A DNA stretch of 64,000 nucleotides from the NCBI GenBank assembly GCA_025677825.1, contig JAIXMO010000029.1:248001-312000 (forward strand). The letters run 5' to 3'. This DNA is from Helicostylum pulchrum. Lineage: Eukaryota > Mucoromycota > Mucoromycetes > Mucorales > Mucoraceae. Of this stretch, positions 36,744 to 48,191 are shown one piece after another. Made by a program: the position numbers and the translations under genes. Numbering within the stretch: the first letter of the stretch is position 1; every line of letters starts with the position of its first letter. Below the pieces are notes generated by a model. The model ran no database searches and was not told where the DNA came from. It saw only the letters and a list, made by a program, of their open reading frames with translations.

Positions 36744-37069
36744 CTAAAAAAAAAAAAATTAGTCGGTTCCAGACCAAATAAGAGAAACACGTATAGTACT
36801 TGCTTTTTAAAAAGTACGACACCCTACTCCAGTGTACACAGAAATTATGTCGTAATAGGTGATTCGAATCTTTCGTAAAACGATGATGTTTTTTTTATAA
36901 CAGTTTATCGGAATATAATCAGTTCTAAAAAGAAGATACATACTACATATGAAATAGAACATTCAAGACTTCATGAGAGACGATATTTAGAAAAATGATG
37001 CGTAAGTATGACATGAATATTTGTTTATCATTCTTTTTTGTTATAAAAAGTCGTTTTTCTCTTTTCTTT

Positions 37070-38691
37070 TCTTTCATTCTCAAGACCAATTCCTAAACTC
37101 AAAAAGTCCAAGCTTGTATCTCTTCTTGCACAAGGCCGTCTACACAAGAACTCCTACACAAAATGGATTTTACAACATTTTGGTCATGAACAATGAAAAT
37201 GACCCTCAACCTACTATTTATTCTATTGGAATAGTTAATCGCTTTCTTTCTCTTTTTCATTTTTTATTAACTACGCATACCATTAAGTGTTTTATATATA
37301 TGTTCATATTTTAAACGATCTTATATCTTAATTTTTTTTATTGCTTTGCTTTTTTTTTAGAAAAGAAAGCGTGGCGTATAAATTTTTCACGTACCTTTGA
37401 AAGAGGATCGCAATATATGTGCGGTATTACAGTCGGGTGGAGCATATCATAGAAAGAAGTGCTATTATGCAAGACAATTCCTTTGAAGCCTATCCGTTTG
37501 TTATTGTATAAAGAAAACAAAAGCGCTGAGCGTGTACTTGCAGCAGAGTCAATAAAAATTGACGAGGTATTTAAGGCTTCATTCGAATTATTAAAGGAGT
37601 TCGGTATTTTTTTTTCTTTTACTCGTATTTCCGCGTAGCTCACGTTTTTAACATCTAAAATAGATCCTTTAAATTATAAAACTACTGTCATGAATGCGCG
37701 CTCAACGAAAGTAATGCTGTAAAATAAATCTTCTAACAATAAATCCGCTAACAATAAATCATCTTTAATTAGATACTGCTTCCACCACTGTAAATAGAAT
37801 GCATACCCAAAATCTCAATTAAAACCACTTCCTATCTTTCTACAACTGATGCAGATGATTTCTGGAATTTTCTGAAAAAAAGAAAAGATATGTTTCCTCA
37901 AAGAACAAAGACTTCTAATGACTCGCAGAAAACTTCTGCGACATGATTTAAATAATTCTGTAAAAGTACAAGATGGAAATACAGACTTCAAGGAGAAATA
38001 CAAGCTCGAACAGAGTTGAATCAATTCATGCTAGTATTAAAAGAAACAACAGTACTTCATCTGGTAGTATGACTATCGTAAATATTAATGACTATTTGAA
38101 CTGGTGCTTTCGTTGTCAGCTCGCGTGTATTTCAAAAAAAGATTACGCTTTTTATTCTGCAATAATGGTTGGAGAAACACTGACAAGCTCAAGCTCGATT
38201 ATTGAAAATCTAGACAAGAAATCTGTTTCCTTTCTTCCTATGACAACTTGCTTAAATTTAAAGGTAAATTTGGAGAAACACCATTGACAAAAACATTATT
38301 TTATAAAATCATCACGTCATTTACCATATTGAACACTTTAGAACTTGATTATAAAGGAACACTGTCAGAAAATACACTGAACGCGCTGGCCAAAATAATA
38401 GCTAAGAAAGCTGATAGCATTTATGTTAGCCTACCACTCCGTGACTTTCTACTTCTTGGTAAACTAGTTCTTGAAAATGATTGCAAAAGTTTCGGTTTGG
38501 GAATAGTCGACAGCAACAGTAGCACTCGTTCCGTCGCCGCCAAAGTTCTTTTGGAAAGAGAAAGTTTGGACGCGATGATTAAGTATCAACCGAAAAGGCC
38601 AGTTGATATCATACATCCATCGCCTAGTTTAAAGAAGATTAAATCATTCGAAAAAAAAAAAGATGAACGGCTTTTAAAAACTAACAATTAA
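37070..38691 (+). pseudogene. Degenerate coding region, orphan family (unidentified)
   Basis: A patchwork of plausible coding segments on the plus strand: 37075-37230 (KAVYTRTPTQNGFYNILVM), about 37500-37640 (ERVLAAESIKIDEVFKASF), 37848-37950 (DADDFWNFLKKRKDMFPQ), 37973-38250 (SMTIVNINDYLNWCFRC) and 38248-38691 (YKIITSFTILNTLELDYKG, VSLPLRDFLLLGKLVLE, ending Lys-rich). The last 440 bases are one intact frame; the junction at about 38240 needs a frame change. A 101-codon frame lies opposite at 37338-37643, so strand assignment there is uncertain. Not recognised; the layout resembles the other decayed orphan genes in this window. Confidence 0.35.
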
Positions 38692-38743
38692 GCGTGCGGC
38701 TGGCAAAAATGTCACAGCATTTTTTTTTAACTTCCTTGCGCGA

Positions 38744-38803
38744 AACAAGTGAAGACAAAGTGTAAACAAGTGAAGACAAAGTGTAAACAAGTGTAGACAA
38801 AGT
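38744..38803. repeat. 21-bp tandem repeat, about 2.9 copies
   Basis: The unit AACAAGTGAAGACAAAGTGT plus A is present twice exactly and a third time with one change (GTGTAG for GTGAAG). Confidence 0.9.
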
Positions 38804-39215
38804 ACGTAAAAATGATGAAATAGATCACATGAGTAAAAGTGACTATTTTATCAGCCCAACGCGTATTCATTTATCTTTTTTTTAGAATAGATAAATCACC
38901 TTTGTTCCTCTTTTTCATTTACAATGCACACCAGTAGATACTTTTTACACGTATGCTTTTTAAAAGAGCATATATCGTATACTCATTTATTATTCTGCAT
39001 TGTTTTAGAGCTGACAAAAAAAGCAAATTTGGCGAATCTCATGGCCCTGTGCTAGCTTATGTCCAAAGGTTGCTTTAAGAAAAAACCGTATCCTTTTGTA
39101 CGGATATAAAAGAAAGAAAAAAAAAGTCTTTATGATAAAGGCACCTATACCCCCCCCCCCAAAAAAAATGCCACGGATTTCCTTTTTATTTCATTCTAAT
39201 CCAGACATACCTTAG

Positions 39216-39885
39216 ATGACTGCACATACCCTGTTCCCAACAAAAATCTCGCGTTTTTTAATATTGAACAGAAAAATAAAACCAGATTTAAAACTACCTG
39301 GAATGAAGTAATAGTTCAAAACGGGAAACATCAAATACTGGTAACTGGAGGTCTTTTCGGAACTTACGGTAATAGTAACATACAGCCTTTCCTCGGATCG
39401 TCATTTCCGTTTACCTTTTCCGGCGATGTCTCTACTTGCTATATCAACGAAAAGCATGTTCTATTGAAAACTCAACGAAGATATCTGATTGATTACAAGA
39501 AGACAAATGCAGGGTTTTTTTCAGAAAATTTTTCGATTCTGGGACTCGAAGCTGTACAAACGCCGTTCCTATCAGTACAAAGCCACAATTATCGCACGTA
39601 GCTTTGTTAAATCATTGTACATCCGAAAATGTAATCGATTTGTTGAATTTATTTTACAAACTGCCGCTACGATAAAACTAGCAAAAGACAACGAGCGGCA
39701 GTTAACTAAATATAATCAATAGGTCGATTACAAATGGAAAAAATCACGGATAGAACCTCTTTGGCAACACTTGACCATGAGACATCGGGAACTAAGCTAC
39801 ATGCTTTAGTAAACAATGGTCTTTCTGACAGTATTAAGAAAGTTAATTATGCCATTGTAAAGAAGCACCGAGACTTTAATTTATA
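39216..39885 (+). pseudogene. Degenerate coding region without start codon (unidentified)
   Basis: An open frame without ATG runs from about 39216 to a stop at about 39603: TWNEVIVQNGKHQILVTGG, GNSNIQPFLGSSFPFTFSG, TCYINEKHVLLKTQRRYL. A shifted frame continues (39598-39722, YIRKCNRFVEFILQTAATI) and a third piece from ATG 39734 reads MEKITDRTSLATLDHETSG to 39885. Codons and amino-acid composition look protein-like, but frames change at least twice. I recognise no domain. Confidence 0.35.
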
Positions 39886-41427
39886 AAATTAATCTTTTTG
39901 TTTTTTTACTTTCCTTTTATGCCCAGTTATTTTTGTATATTTTTAATAAACCAGTCTTTTTTTCACACTTCTATTAACAGTTCTGTAAATATATTTTTAT
40001 ACGTGTACCGTGTTTCGATCGGCAAAAAACTACGTAATTGTAATAATACACATGCATCTATAAAAAAAAAATTGTTTAAGAAAAGAATTCATCAATGATA
40101 AATTACAAATGCTACAGACTTACTTTTTTATAGGGTTGCTTGTACTATTCAATGTAGTACAGCGTTCTTTATTTACAGAATTCAGAAATTTTGATACGTA
40201 CTTTTTCTTATGTCAGTAGCGGCCTTTCTTTCCACAAGTCAACGTCTCCTATACGTTTCGCGACCCTCTACTGAAAACTTTTTTTTTGAGCTATTCTCAC
40301 AGTGCTGAATCGTAAAATAATAAAAAAAACCTTTTCTGTAGCCAGATAATACTATATCGAGGGAGAAGTTTTTTGATATCAAGATTTCGTCTATTAACCT
40401 TAGATTGAAACAGAAAAAATCTCGATGGGTTCTTGAACTATTTTTTTATACATGTTAAATGTTGACAAATTCGATATAAGGCACCCCAAATGGCTACTTA
40501 TAAAATATATGCAGAACGTTTAAATCGAAAATTGTTTTTAAAAAATACAAATGAACTCAACATATTTTGAATTTCCTACAATTTGCCTCTATTTAATCTT
40601 TCAATTAATAATGATAAGCAGGTTTAATTCTTTTATACGAAACTGTCCATTCAGGTGTAACCTTATTTACTCTTTTTTTAAAAAAAAAACCTGATAATCT
40701 GGAATCTTCTTCTTTTTTTATTGCCTCGAAATATAAACATGTTAATGCATTGGTGGTTATCAAGTAAATCTTATTTTCTTTAGTAAGTTAGATAACAGAT
40801 TCCGGATAAACGTTCATATCATTGGATTTGTCTTTTACACAAAAGTTTTTTTTTTTTTTTTTTTTTTTTTCAAAAGAGAATATATGAAACTGCATTAATG
40901 TTTTAATCAGGTAAAGCGTATAAATCTTTTTTATGTAGCACTTCTTTTTAATCACTTTTTTTTTTAAAAAATTGAAAAGGTATAAATGTTATCATTACCA
41001 GTCATGACAATATAAATCGGAGTTGACGGGATTAATCTGGACCATCCGATAGTTTTACAGAAAAAAAAGAATCGATTTGTATGCTAGTTCAACCCACATG
41101 TTACATATATTTATAGCCAACAGTAGTTTATATGGATTTTATCGCACTCTATTCTTATTCTTTGAAAAGAAAAAGAAACATGCTTTATACTATTTAAACC
41201 AATCAAGCAAAGAAAAGTCTGTAAAATGTTCTACTTTTTTTTTAAATCGCCACTAAGGTTTCAGGCTCATTTCCGTCTCACCATTTTTTTTATGAACGCA
41301 TGGACTGTTCATATAAGACTACTTTTTTTTTTTTTTTTTGACATCTTTTTTTCTCTTGCTTCTTTTTATTAAACATCCCTTCTTTCTCTTTTTTCATTTA
41401 TTCCCTGCTTGATTAAAAATAATAATA
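39886..41427. other. Long intergenic region before DUF8032 gene
   Basis: About 1.5 kb, AT-rich, with long T-tracts (for example about 40849-40870 and 41322-41339). The last 90 bases are pyrimidine-rich and probably the core promoter/5' UTR of the gene at 41428. No gene is supported. Confidence 0.5.
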
Positions 41428-42507
41428 ATGGACAATTCATACATCAACACAGGAAGTTGTTCCGAACAAGGTGATTTTGGTTCTACTACTTCAGACTTTG
41501 CAATCAAGCAAGAGACATTTGACGACGATAACAATGCGGCTTTACTCGCTTGGTCTCAGTACATTAATCAATCACAGCCCCCACAGGACTTAATGAACGC
41601 CTTGCCCACGGATATTAACATGTACAATCTTGTTGACAATGCAGCAAGCATGTGGCCACAGCAACCAATCGATATAGCCTTTGAAAGTTTGTTTGCACCG
41701 TGGAACACTACTGTCAATGTTCCCTCTACCATCAAAGAAGAATGGGCCATGCCTTATCAGCAACAGACGTTCACTCCCGTAAATACAAGTATTTTTGCAA
41801 ACGATTTTTGTCATACATTTCAACCACAACAACGTGAAGTCACTCCGCCTTCATCGATTTCTGCGTCCGGAAGTAATTCGCCTACAAGTAGTGTATCTAC
41901 GCCACCACCACCAACAGTTTCTTATTATATGCCGCAGCAACAACAATTTTATCACCATCCACAAGCTACAAAAGCAGCACAAAAGAATCGTCGTAAATCT
42001 GCTGTGGAATCACACAAAGCACCTGCTCGTGCCTACCGTCACCGAGCTTCGTCTCACCCGTCTGTGGCATCTGTTGTCTCGCTTACAGCTCATGAACCTG
42101 TAGCACGTATCATTGACGGTATTGAGCACATTACGTTCCTCTACTCTCGTGACCGACTTGTGAAAGAGTACACGGTTCGTACAGACGTTGAAAACGTCAA
42201 CTTGGGAGACATCTCGTCTGATTTCCAAGCACAGAACGCCATCTATCCACGAGCCAATGTGACACGCGAGGAATACGACGGAAACCGCTGGGAGTATGAA
42301 ACTAGCTGCAATAAATTAGGGTGGGAGCTTTGTTGGTTTAATCAAGAGCAGTTGTGTGGTAGACGTGGGCTTATTCAACGTGCGGTAGACTCGTATCGTA
42401 ATCGACATGCGGAGATGCGGTCGAGACGTGTCACTCGTCAGGAAAAAGTTGCAAATGGTACACTTCGTAAAAGAAGAGTCAAGAAGTCTAATTCTGCTAG
42501 CTTGTAA
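41428..42507 (+). CDS. DUF8032-type fungal protein, putative transcriptional regulator
   Basis: Single exon, 359 residues. The first 190 are low-complexity (Gln, Ser, Thr, Pro) with acidic patches, as in activation domains. The C-terminal conserved domain (about residues 225-330) reads GIEHITFLYSRDRLVKEYTV, ENVNLGDISSDFQAQNAIYP, ANVTREEYDGNRWEYETSCN and LGWELCWFNQEQLCGRRGL, matching a fungal family annotated as DUF8032. It ends in a basic tail (RSRRVTRQEK, LRKRRVKK) usable as a nuclear signal. The conserved part is GC-richer than its surroundings and intronless, suggesting strong selection. DNA binding is inferred, not shown. Confidence 0.75.
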   Translation: MDNSYINTGSCSEQGDFGSTTSDFAIKQETFDDDNNAALLAWSQYINQSQPPQDLMNALPTDINMYNLVDNAASMWPQQPIDIAFESLFAPWNTTVNVPSTIKEEWAMPYQQQTFTPVNTSIFANDFCHTFQPQQREVTPPSSISASGSNSPTSSVSTPPPPTVSYYMPQQQQFYHHPQATKAAQKNRRKSAVESHKAPARAYRHRASSHPSVASVVSLTAHEPVARIIDGIEHITFLYSRDRLVKEYTVRTDVENVNLGDISSDFQAQNAIYPRANVTREEYDGNRWEYETSCNKLGWELCWFNQEQLCGRRGLIQRAVDSYRNRHAEMRSRRVTRQEKVANGTLRKRRVKKSNSASL

Positions 42508-43067
42508 AAAATTCCCCCTATCATTATCTCTCTTTCAGTATAAAATGCATAAACTTGTAAAATAATAAACTTTCATACACACACATAAAAAACATTTTTT
42601 TTTTTTTTTTTTTTTGTATATCGGGTATTTTAGACTTGTTTCCCTTTTATAAATATGATGGTCGAATTACATGTCACATACGTAACTCTCGACTGACTTT
42701 ACCTCATTTAGCATGATTGTATTAAAACGGCGCTTTCGGTTTTCTTTTTCTTGCTTTATAAGACAAGGCATTACATGTCTTTTTTTATTAAAAGTTTAAG
42801 TTTTTTTTTGCTTTTTTGTATTGATTTGGTAAACAAGTTCCGCGGGTTATAAAAAAAAAAGCTTGAAGCATAAGATCGATAAATTATGTCGTACAAAGAA
42901 AATGGCATGACAAGTGGGTGCTACAATTTCCCTTTTGGCAATAAAAGGTTAATATAAATAAATCAAGATTGTTCCAAGAAGTTAAATAATACCTTTTTTT
43001 TGCAAAAAAATAAATATATATAACGTGTTTATAATTACTTTTTTTTTTATTAAGGACAATTTTATTT
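42508..43067. other. Intergenic between convergent genes
   Basis: 3' flanks of the DUF8032 gene and the basic nucleolar-like gene. AATAAA-like signals occur at about 42562 (plus), followed by a T-tract at 42597-42615. No gene. Confidence 0.45.
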
Positions 43068-43731
43068 CTATGAGAATCTAACCTTCTTCTTGGGTGCCTA
43101 AGTTTTTTAAAAAAAAGATGAGTATTTTCGAGTAAAATTAAAAAGGGTGTAGAATACTTTACAGAAGGTTGAGCCTTTTCGCGAGCTGCTTCGGCCCGTG
43201 CTTTTGCCTTTGCCTTTCTAGCTTCTGATTTCTTCTTCTTTTGTGCTTCCAAATAAGCTTGCTTTACTTTTTCCTATTGTTTTAAAAATAGTTTAGATCT
43301 AATCTACTAATCTACTTTTTGCTCTTGTTTTACCAGTTTCTCTCTCTTTTCCTCGGCCTTCATATCCTTTTTTAAATCCTTTTCCTCGATAATTTTGGCA
43401 ACATGTGCTTTTCTTGCCAACTTTTTCTCGACCTTGGCATCTTCTTTTGAAGCAGCTGATTCAACTAGCGTCAACATGAAATCCTACACACGTAATATAA
43501 AAAGTAAATCGAATGAGTTTAGGAAGTGAAAAAGTTTCGATGTGAGCATGCATAATTACCAAGTTGGCATATTTAGGATTATCTACTTCAGAAGTTCCTT
43601 TGACACGTCTCTTGTGAACTGACTTTTTAACTACTGGTTGTTTCTTTTCTTTCTAAGTAATTTTATATCGCATCAATACAAGGTGTCTAAATGCAAAAAT
43701 GTCTTTCTGTTACCTTTGTTACTTTAGCCAT
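43068..43731 (-). CDS. Small Lys/Ala-rich nucleolar-type protein (LOC1-like ribosome biogenesis factor?)
   Basis: Five small exons beginning MAKVTK (43731-43714), then KEKKQPVVKKSVHKRRVKG (from 43652), NPKYANL/DFMLTLVESAASKEDAK, a Lys/Glu coiled segment, KQAYLEAQKKKKSEARKAKA, and last exon APKKKVRFS with stop at 43068. About 140 residues, very basic with a long charged helix. The KKKVRF/S-type terminus and a short hydrophobic DFMLTLVESA segment recall fungal LOC1/ALB1-type 60S assembly factors, but similarity is compositional, so the name is tentative. All introns have GTAA donors. Confidence 0.5.
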
Positions 43732-43870
43732 TGTTTTATATGCTTATAAAAAAAAGAAAAAAAAGAAAGAAGGATAATTTTTGTTGATTTTTAGGTGGCT
43801 TTTTCACACCCAAAAAAAGAAAAAATAATTTTTTTTTATTAACCGCGAAAAAAAAAAAATCATTTTTTTT

Positions 43871-45178
43871 TTATGCGCAAAATCTCTTTTGCGATCTCGT
43901 ATCTTCTTGTAGGTTATTACGTTTCATAAGTGGAGGATGGTTCCAACAAGCTTCACCGTTTGATTTGCGAGCTTTTTCGAGTGGAATGATCATACCACTA
44001 GCTAAAAGCATGGTATCTTTAAGATGTTGAGGAAGATTTTGTTGGATAACGCGTTCAACGGGTAAACGATATTTAGGAAGTAAGGATGAGATATAACGTC
44101 TAGATAACGAGACGTCGGATAAATTCATGCAGGCAATAGACGCATAACGATAAAATTTTGCGTTAAAATCTGTAATCGAATCGTATTCTTTCATTTCGAT
44201 CGATAACAAATACTCTGCGTATCTTGATTGTCTTTCCCTGGTCTGTGCATTTGATGCATTGGTAGTCGTTGGTACACTAGAAGGTTGTGTAGAGTCTGCC
44301 AATGCACTCGTCTTTACCAGAGCTGGCATACCAAATTCTTTTTTTTCTTGAACTGATGCTGCTGCTTTTTTAGATGGAACAGCATCAGGGTAAGCACTTA
44401 AATAGCGTCCTCGTGCTGTCTTCCAATCCAAATTCTTATCCAGGATCGTCTTTTCGGCCCATGCAAGTTTATCCTTTGGTAAAGCATGGACCAGTAACGA
44501 TTCCCATATTTGTTCCATCGCAATATTATGCTGCGCTGCAAATTCATGGGCTGTCTTTTCAAATTGATCTAAAAACACACTAGACGATATATTATTTGCT
44601 TTTGTTGTCGATTCTTTTGGTTTACTAACTTGACCACCACTTTCGGGTTTTTTGATTTGTGAAGTATTTTCTTTGTCCAGTGGTTTAGTAGGTGCTAGTG
44701 CTGGTGGCCTAGTAGATTCAGTATGTGCTGTTGTATGTTTAGGTTTAGTATGCAATGATGGAGGAGGTGGAGGTGGTGGATGAGGATGAGGATGAGGATG
44801 AGGAGGAGACCTAGGGTCAGCAAGTACTGGTCTACTAGTAACAACAGCAGCAGCATGATTAGGTTTTGTTTTGACAGGAATTTCGTTCATTTTTGATAAT
44901 GTATTTGATGCAGTAGTGGTAACATTCTTCATGGCAGTATTGACTACATTATTCTCATTTGGGGTATTTATCTGTAAAGGATAGGCTATTTTTAGGACTT
45001 TCATCACTATGTTCAATCTATCATAATGTTCCATCACTGACCGCAGTTGTTGTTGGTGCGCGTCAGAACCCATATCCCTTTTAAAACCGTTGGCACTCTG
45101 TAGAAACTGTTCCGTTACTTTAATCAAAGTAGATACAAGTAGACATGCTTTATTGTCCGAGTCTGTACTGGTATCCAT
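43871..45178 (-). CDS. Single-exon protein with retrotransposon Gag-like domain
   Basis: 435 residues, one uninterrupted exon. The N-terminal 90 residues are helical; the middle is low-complexity Pro/Thr/Lys with a (HP)n-(P)n run (PHPHPHPHPPPPPPP). The C-terminal half has two blocks typical of Ty3-type Gag: ESLLVHALPKDKLAWAEKT with DWKTARGRYLSAYPDAV, then YAEYLLSIEMKEYDSITDF and FYRYASIACMNLSDVSLSR with SSLLPKYRLPVERVI. No CCHC knuckle, protease or reverse transcriptase follows, and no LTRs are seen nearby. The frame is intact, so it is probably a domesticated Gag gene or a solitary intact remnant. It is divergent from the rhomboid gene with only 193 bases between starts. Confidence 0.65.
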   Translation of the reverse strand: MDTSTDSDNKACLLVSTLIKVTEQFLQSANGFKRDMGSDAHQQQLRSVMEHYDRLNIVMKVLKIAYPLQINTPNENNVVNTAMKNVTTTASNTLSKMNEIPVKTKPNHAAAVVTSRPVLADPRSPPHPHPHPHPPPPPPPSLHTKPKHTTAHTESTRPPALAPTKPLDKENTSQIKKPESGGQVSKPKESTTKANNISSSVFLDQFEKTAHEFAAQHNIAMEQIWESLLVHALPKDKLAWAEKTILDKNLDWKTARGRYLSAYPDAVPSKKAAASVQEKKEFGMPALVKTSALADSTQPSSVPTTTNASNAQTRERQSRYAEYLLSIEMKEYDSITDFNAKFYRYASIACMNLSDVSLSRRYISSLLPKYRLPVERVIQQNLPQHLKDTMLLASGMIIPLEKARKSNGEACWNHPPLMKRNNLQEDTRSQKRFCA

Positions 45179-45371
45179 TTTTTAAGCGTGTAGTAATAGA
45201 AAAAAAGCACTTGTTTAAAAAAAAAGGAAAGAGGAAAAAAAAAAAAAAAGAAAAAAAAGCGAGTTATAAACGCCCACAATGTGACTGGACTTTTATAACC
45301 TTTTCAGGACAAGAACAAAGAATATCCTAACCACCCCTCTCTCTCTCTTCTTTTTTTTTTGTAAGCAGGAA
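45179..45371. promoter_or_regulatory. Short divergent promoter, Gag-like gene and rhomboid
   Basis: 193 bases between two divergent ATGs. It has a TATA-like TTTATAACC at about 45291 on the plus strand, GTTATAAACG at about 45264 and a CT-rich tract before the rhomboid start. Confidence 0.4.
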
Positions 45372-46458
45372 ATGTCAAGTGCAATAAAAGGAATGAATAG
45401 ACTACTTTCTTTAGGAAGTGTATCCAAGTTTACCAGAACAAACTTACTATGTAAAAATAGTCAATACTTTACAAGCGTACGAACGTATATTAGACCACAT
45501 TACCACAAAGAAACAACAACTTTAACCAAAGCCTTGAAAGAGCAACGGAATCCCTTTAACCAAATGAGCAAAAAGCTAAACACCATGGATCCCAGAAAAG
45601 TGCTGTGGACAATTATCGGTACCAACGTCAGTGTCTATTTATTATGGCAGTACTCTATCAACACCTACAAGACGTTTGGCGACGACAGTTGGCTTGCATT
45701 TATGGTGAAGAATTTCATGTCTTCACCAGCCAGTTTGGAACAGGGAAGAGTGCATACTTTGCTAACCAGTGCGTTTTCGCATAAATCGCTTGATCATCTT
45801 GGTGTGAATATGCTGGTGCTTTTCACTATGGGACAAGGTGTGATGGAAGCGGTAGGAGCGTCGCGTTTTCTTTTACTTTATGCAGGTGCAGGTGTCACTG
45901 CTTCTTTAGCTGCTATCGCGTATAGAAAATATATTAAACCTAAATTGGAAAAAGGGTACGGAAAACCTATCAGTAACGACAAAAATTTCCTTGGATCTTT
46001 AGGAGCATCTGGTATATTAAATTAATTTATGTGCCCTTTTTTGTATTTAATAATTATTTCTTTTTTTAATTAATAAGGTTCTGTTACTGGTATAACAACA
46101 TTTTATGCTTGTGCCTGTAATGTATTTCAAATAGAACAATGAAATGGGGGATACAGTGTTAATCTTGTGTTTTATTATTTAGTTCCTAGAGCTACTTTCT
46201 TGGTTTTCTTTGTTATACCTATGCCTGCCATTGCAGTGGTTGGTTTATTTGCTTCCTATGATATCTACAAAGCATCTACATTAAGTGTAACTATACAGTA
46301 TGATATACATATACTAAGTGCTAATATACATTTTTATTTCTGAATTACAGAATGGTATTATTGATAGTGCGGGACATATTGGTGGTGCAATGTACGGTGT
46401 TGGGTACTGGTTCCTAAGAGTTAAACCAATGTTGAAGGCTGGTCGTTGGAGATTCTAA
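45372..46458 (+). CDS. Mitochondrial rhomboid protease (PARL/Pcp1 type)
   Basis: Four exons (45372-46011, 46078-46116, 46183-46286, 46351-46458), 296 residues. The basic, Ser-rich N-terminus (residues 1-60) is a mitochondrial presequence. A first membrane segment (LWTIIGTNVSVYLLWQY) is followed by the rhomboid core: the HTLLTSAFSHKSLDHLGVN helix, the active-site serine in GASGS (the GxSG motif, split by intron 1), and the catalytic histidine in SAGHIGGAMYG. In yeast Pcp1 cleaves Mgm1 and Ccp1 in the inner membrane; PARL processes PINK1 in animals. The layout of one helix before a six-helix core agrees with the mitochondrial class. Intron 1 interrupts the codon after the catalytic serine. Confidence 0.92.
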
Positions 46459-46861
46459 GTAGATTTTTAATAAAAGTCCTGCTGCAAGTGGTGTTGTCAG
46501 CTATGTAGCAGCAACGAAAATGTTTTCTCATCTATAATAGATCATCTTGCATAAAAGATCTGACAAGTTATGCTAATTTAAATGAAACCCCCCTAAAAAA
46601 GAGATACAAGTGTTTTTTAAACTTGCATGAATTTAAGTTTTTTTCTTTGTAAGCATAACTTTGAACGGCAAAGTATTCGGGTTACTACTTAAGAGAGAGG
46701 TGCATCAAGTAAAAAAAGTCCTGTGCACAAGCAAAAATATTCACGTGTATTTTGATTCGTTGGATTTTTCTTGACCCCAATTAACCTCTGATGTTGGGTT
46801 CCTTTTTTTTTGTTTTCTTTTTTTCTTTCTTCTTTATCTCTTAGTTTTTCGGCTTAGCATC
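46459..46861. other. Intergenic, CBR1 promoter
   Basis: About 400 bases holding the rhomboid 3' end and the CBR1 promoter. The last 60 bases before the ATG are strongly pyrimidine-rich (TTTTTTTTGTTTTC..), as is common before the start codons in this window. Confidence 0.45.
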
Positions 46862-48025
<1,164 letters not shown>

Positions 48026-48191
48026 TTCCCATACCTTTTTTTAAATAAAAAAAACAACCTTACATTTTATATCAAGTCACGTTTTTACACCTGGATTTCA
48101 ATAAAAAGAGTGTATGTGCGTTAGAAAAAATCACATCCGTTTTTTTTAGTAGAAAGCTTTTTTTGTTTTTTTTTTGTTTCGTTGTTTAGTA

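Noticed and set aside
36845..36885. GGTGATTCGAATC as a tRNA T-arm
   Set aside because: No D-arm, anticodon arm or acceptor pairing could be built around it.
38744..38803. 21-bp repeats as a CRISPR-like array
   Set aside because: Units are directly adjacent without unique spacers, and the organism is a eukaryote.
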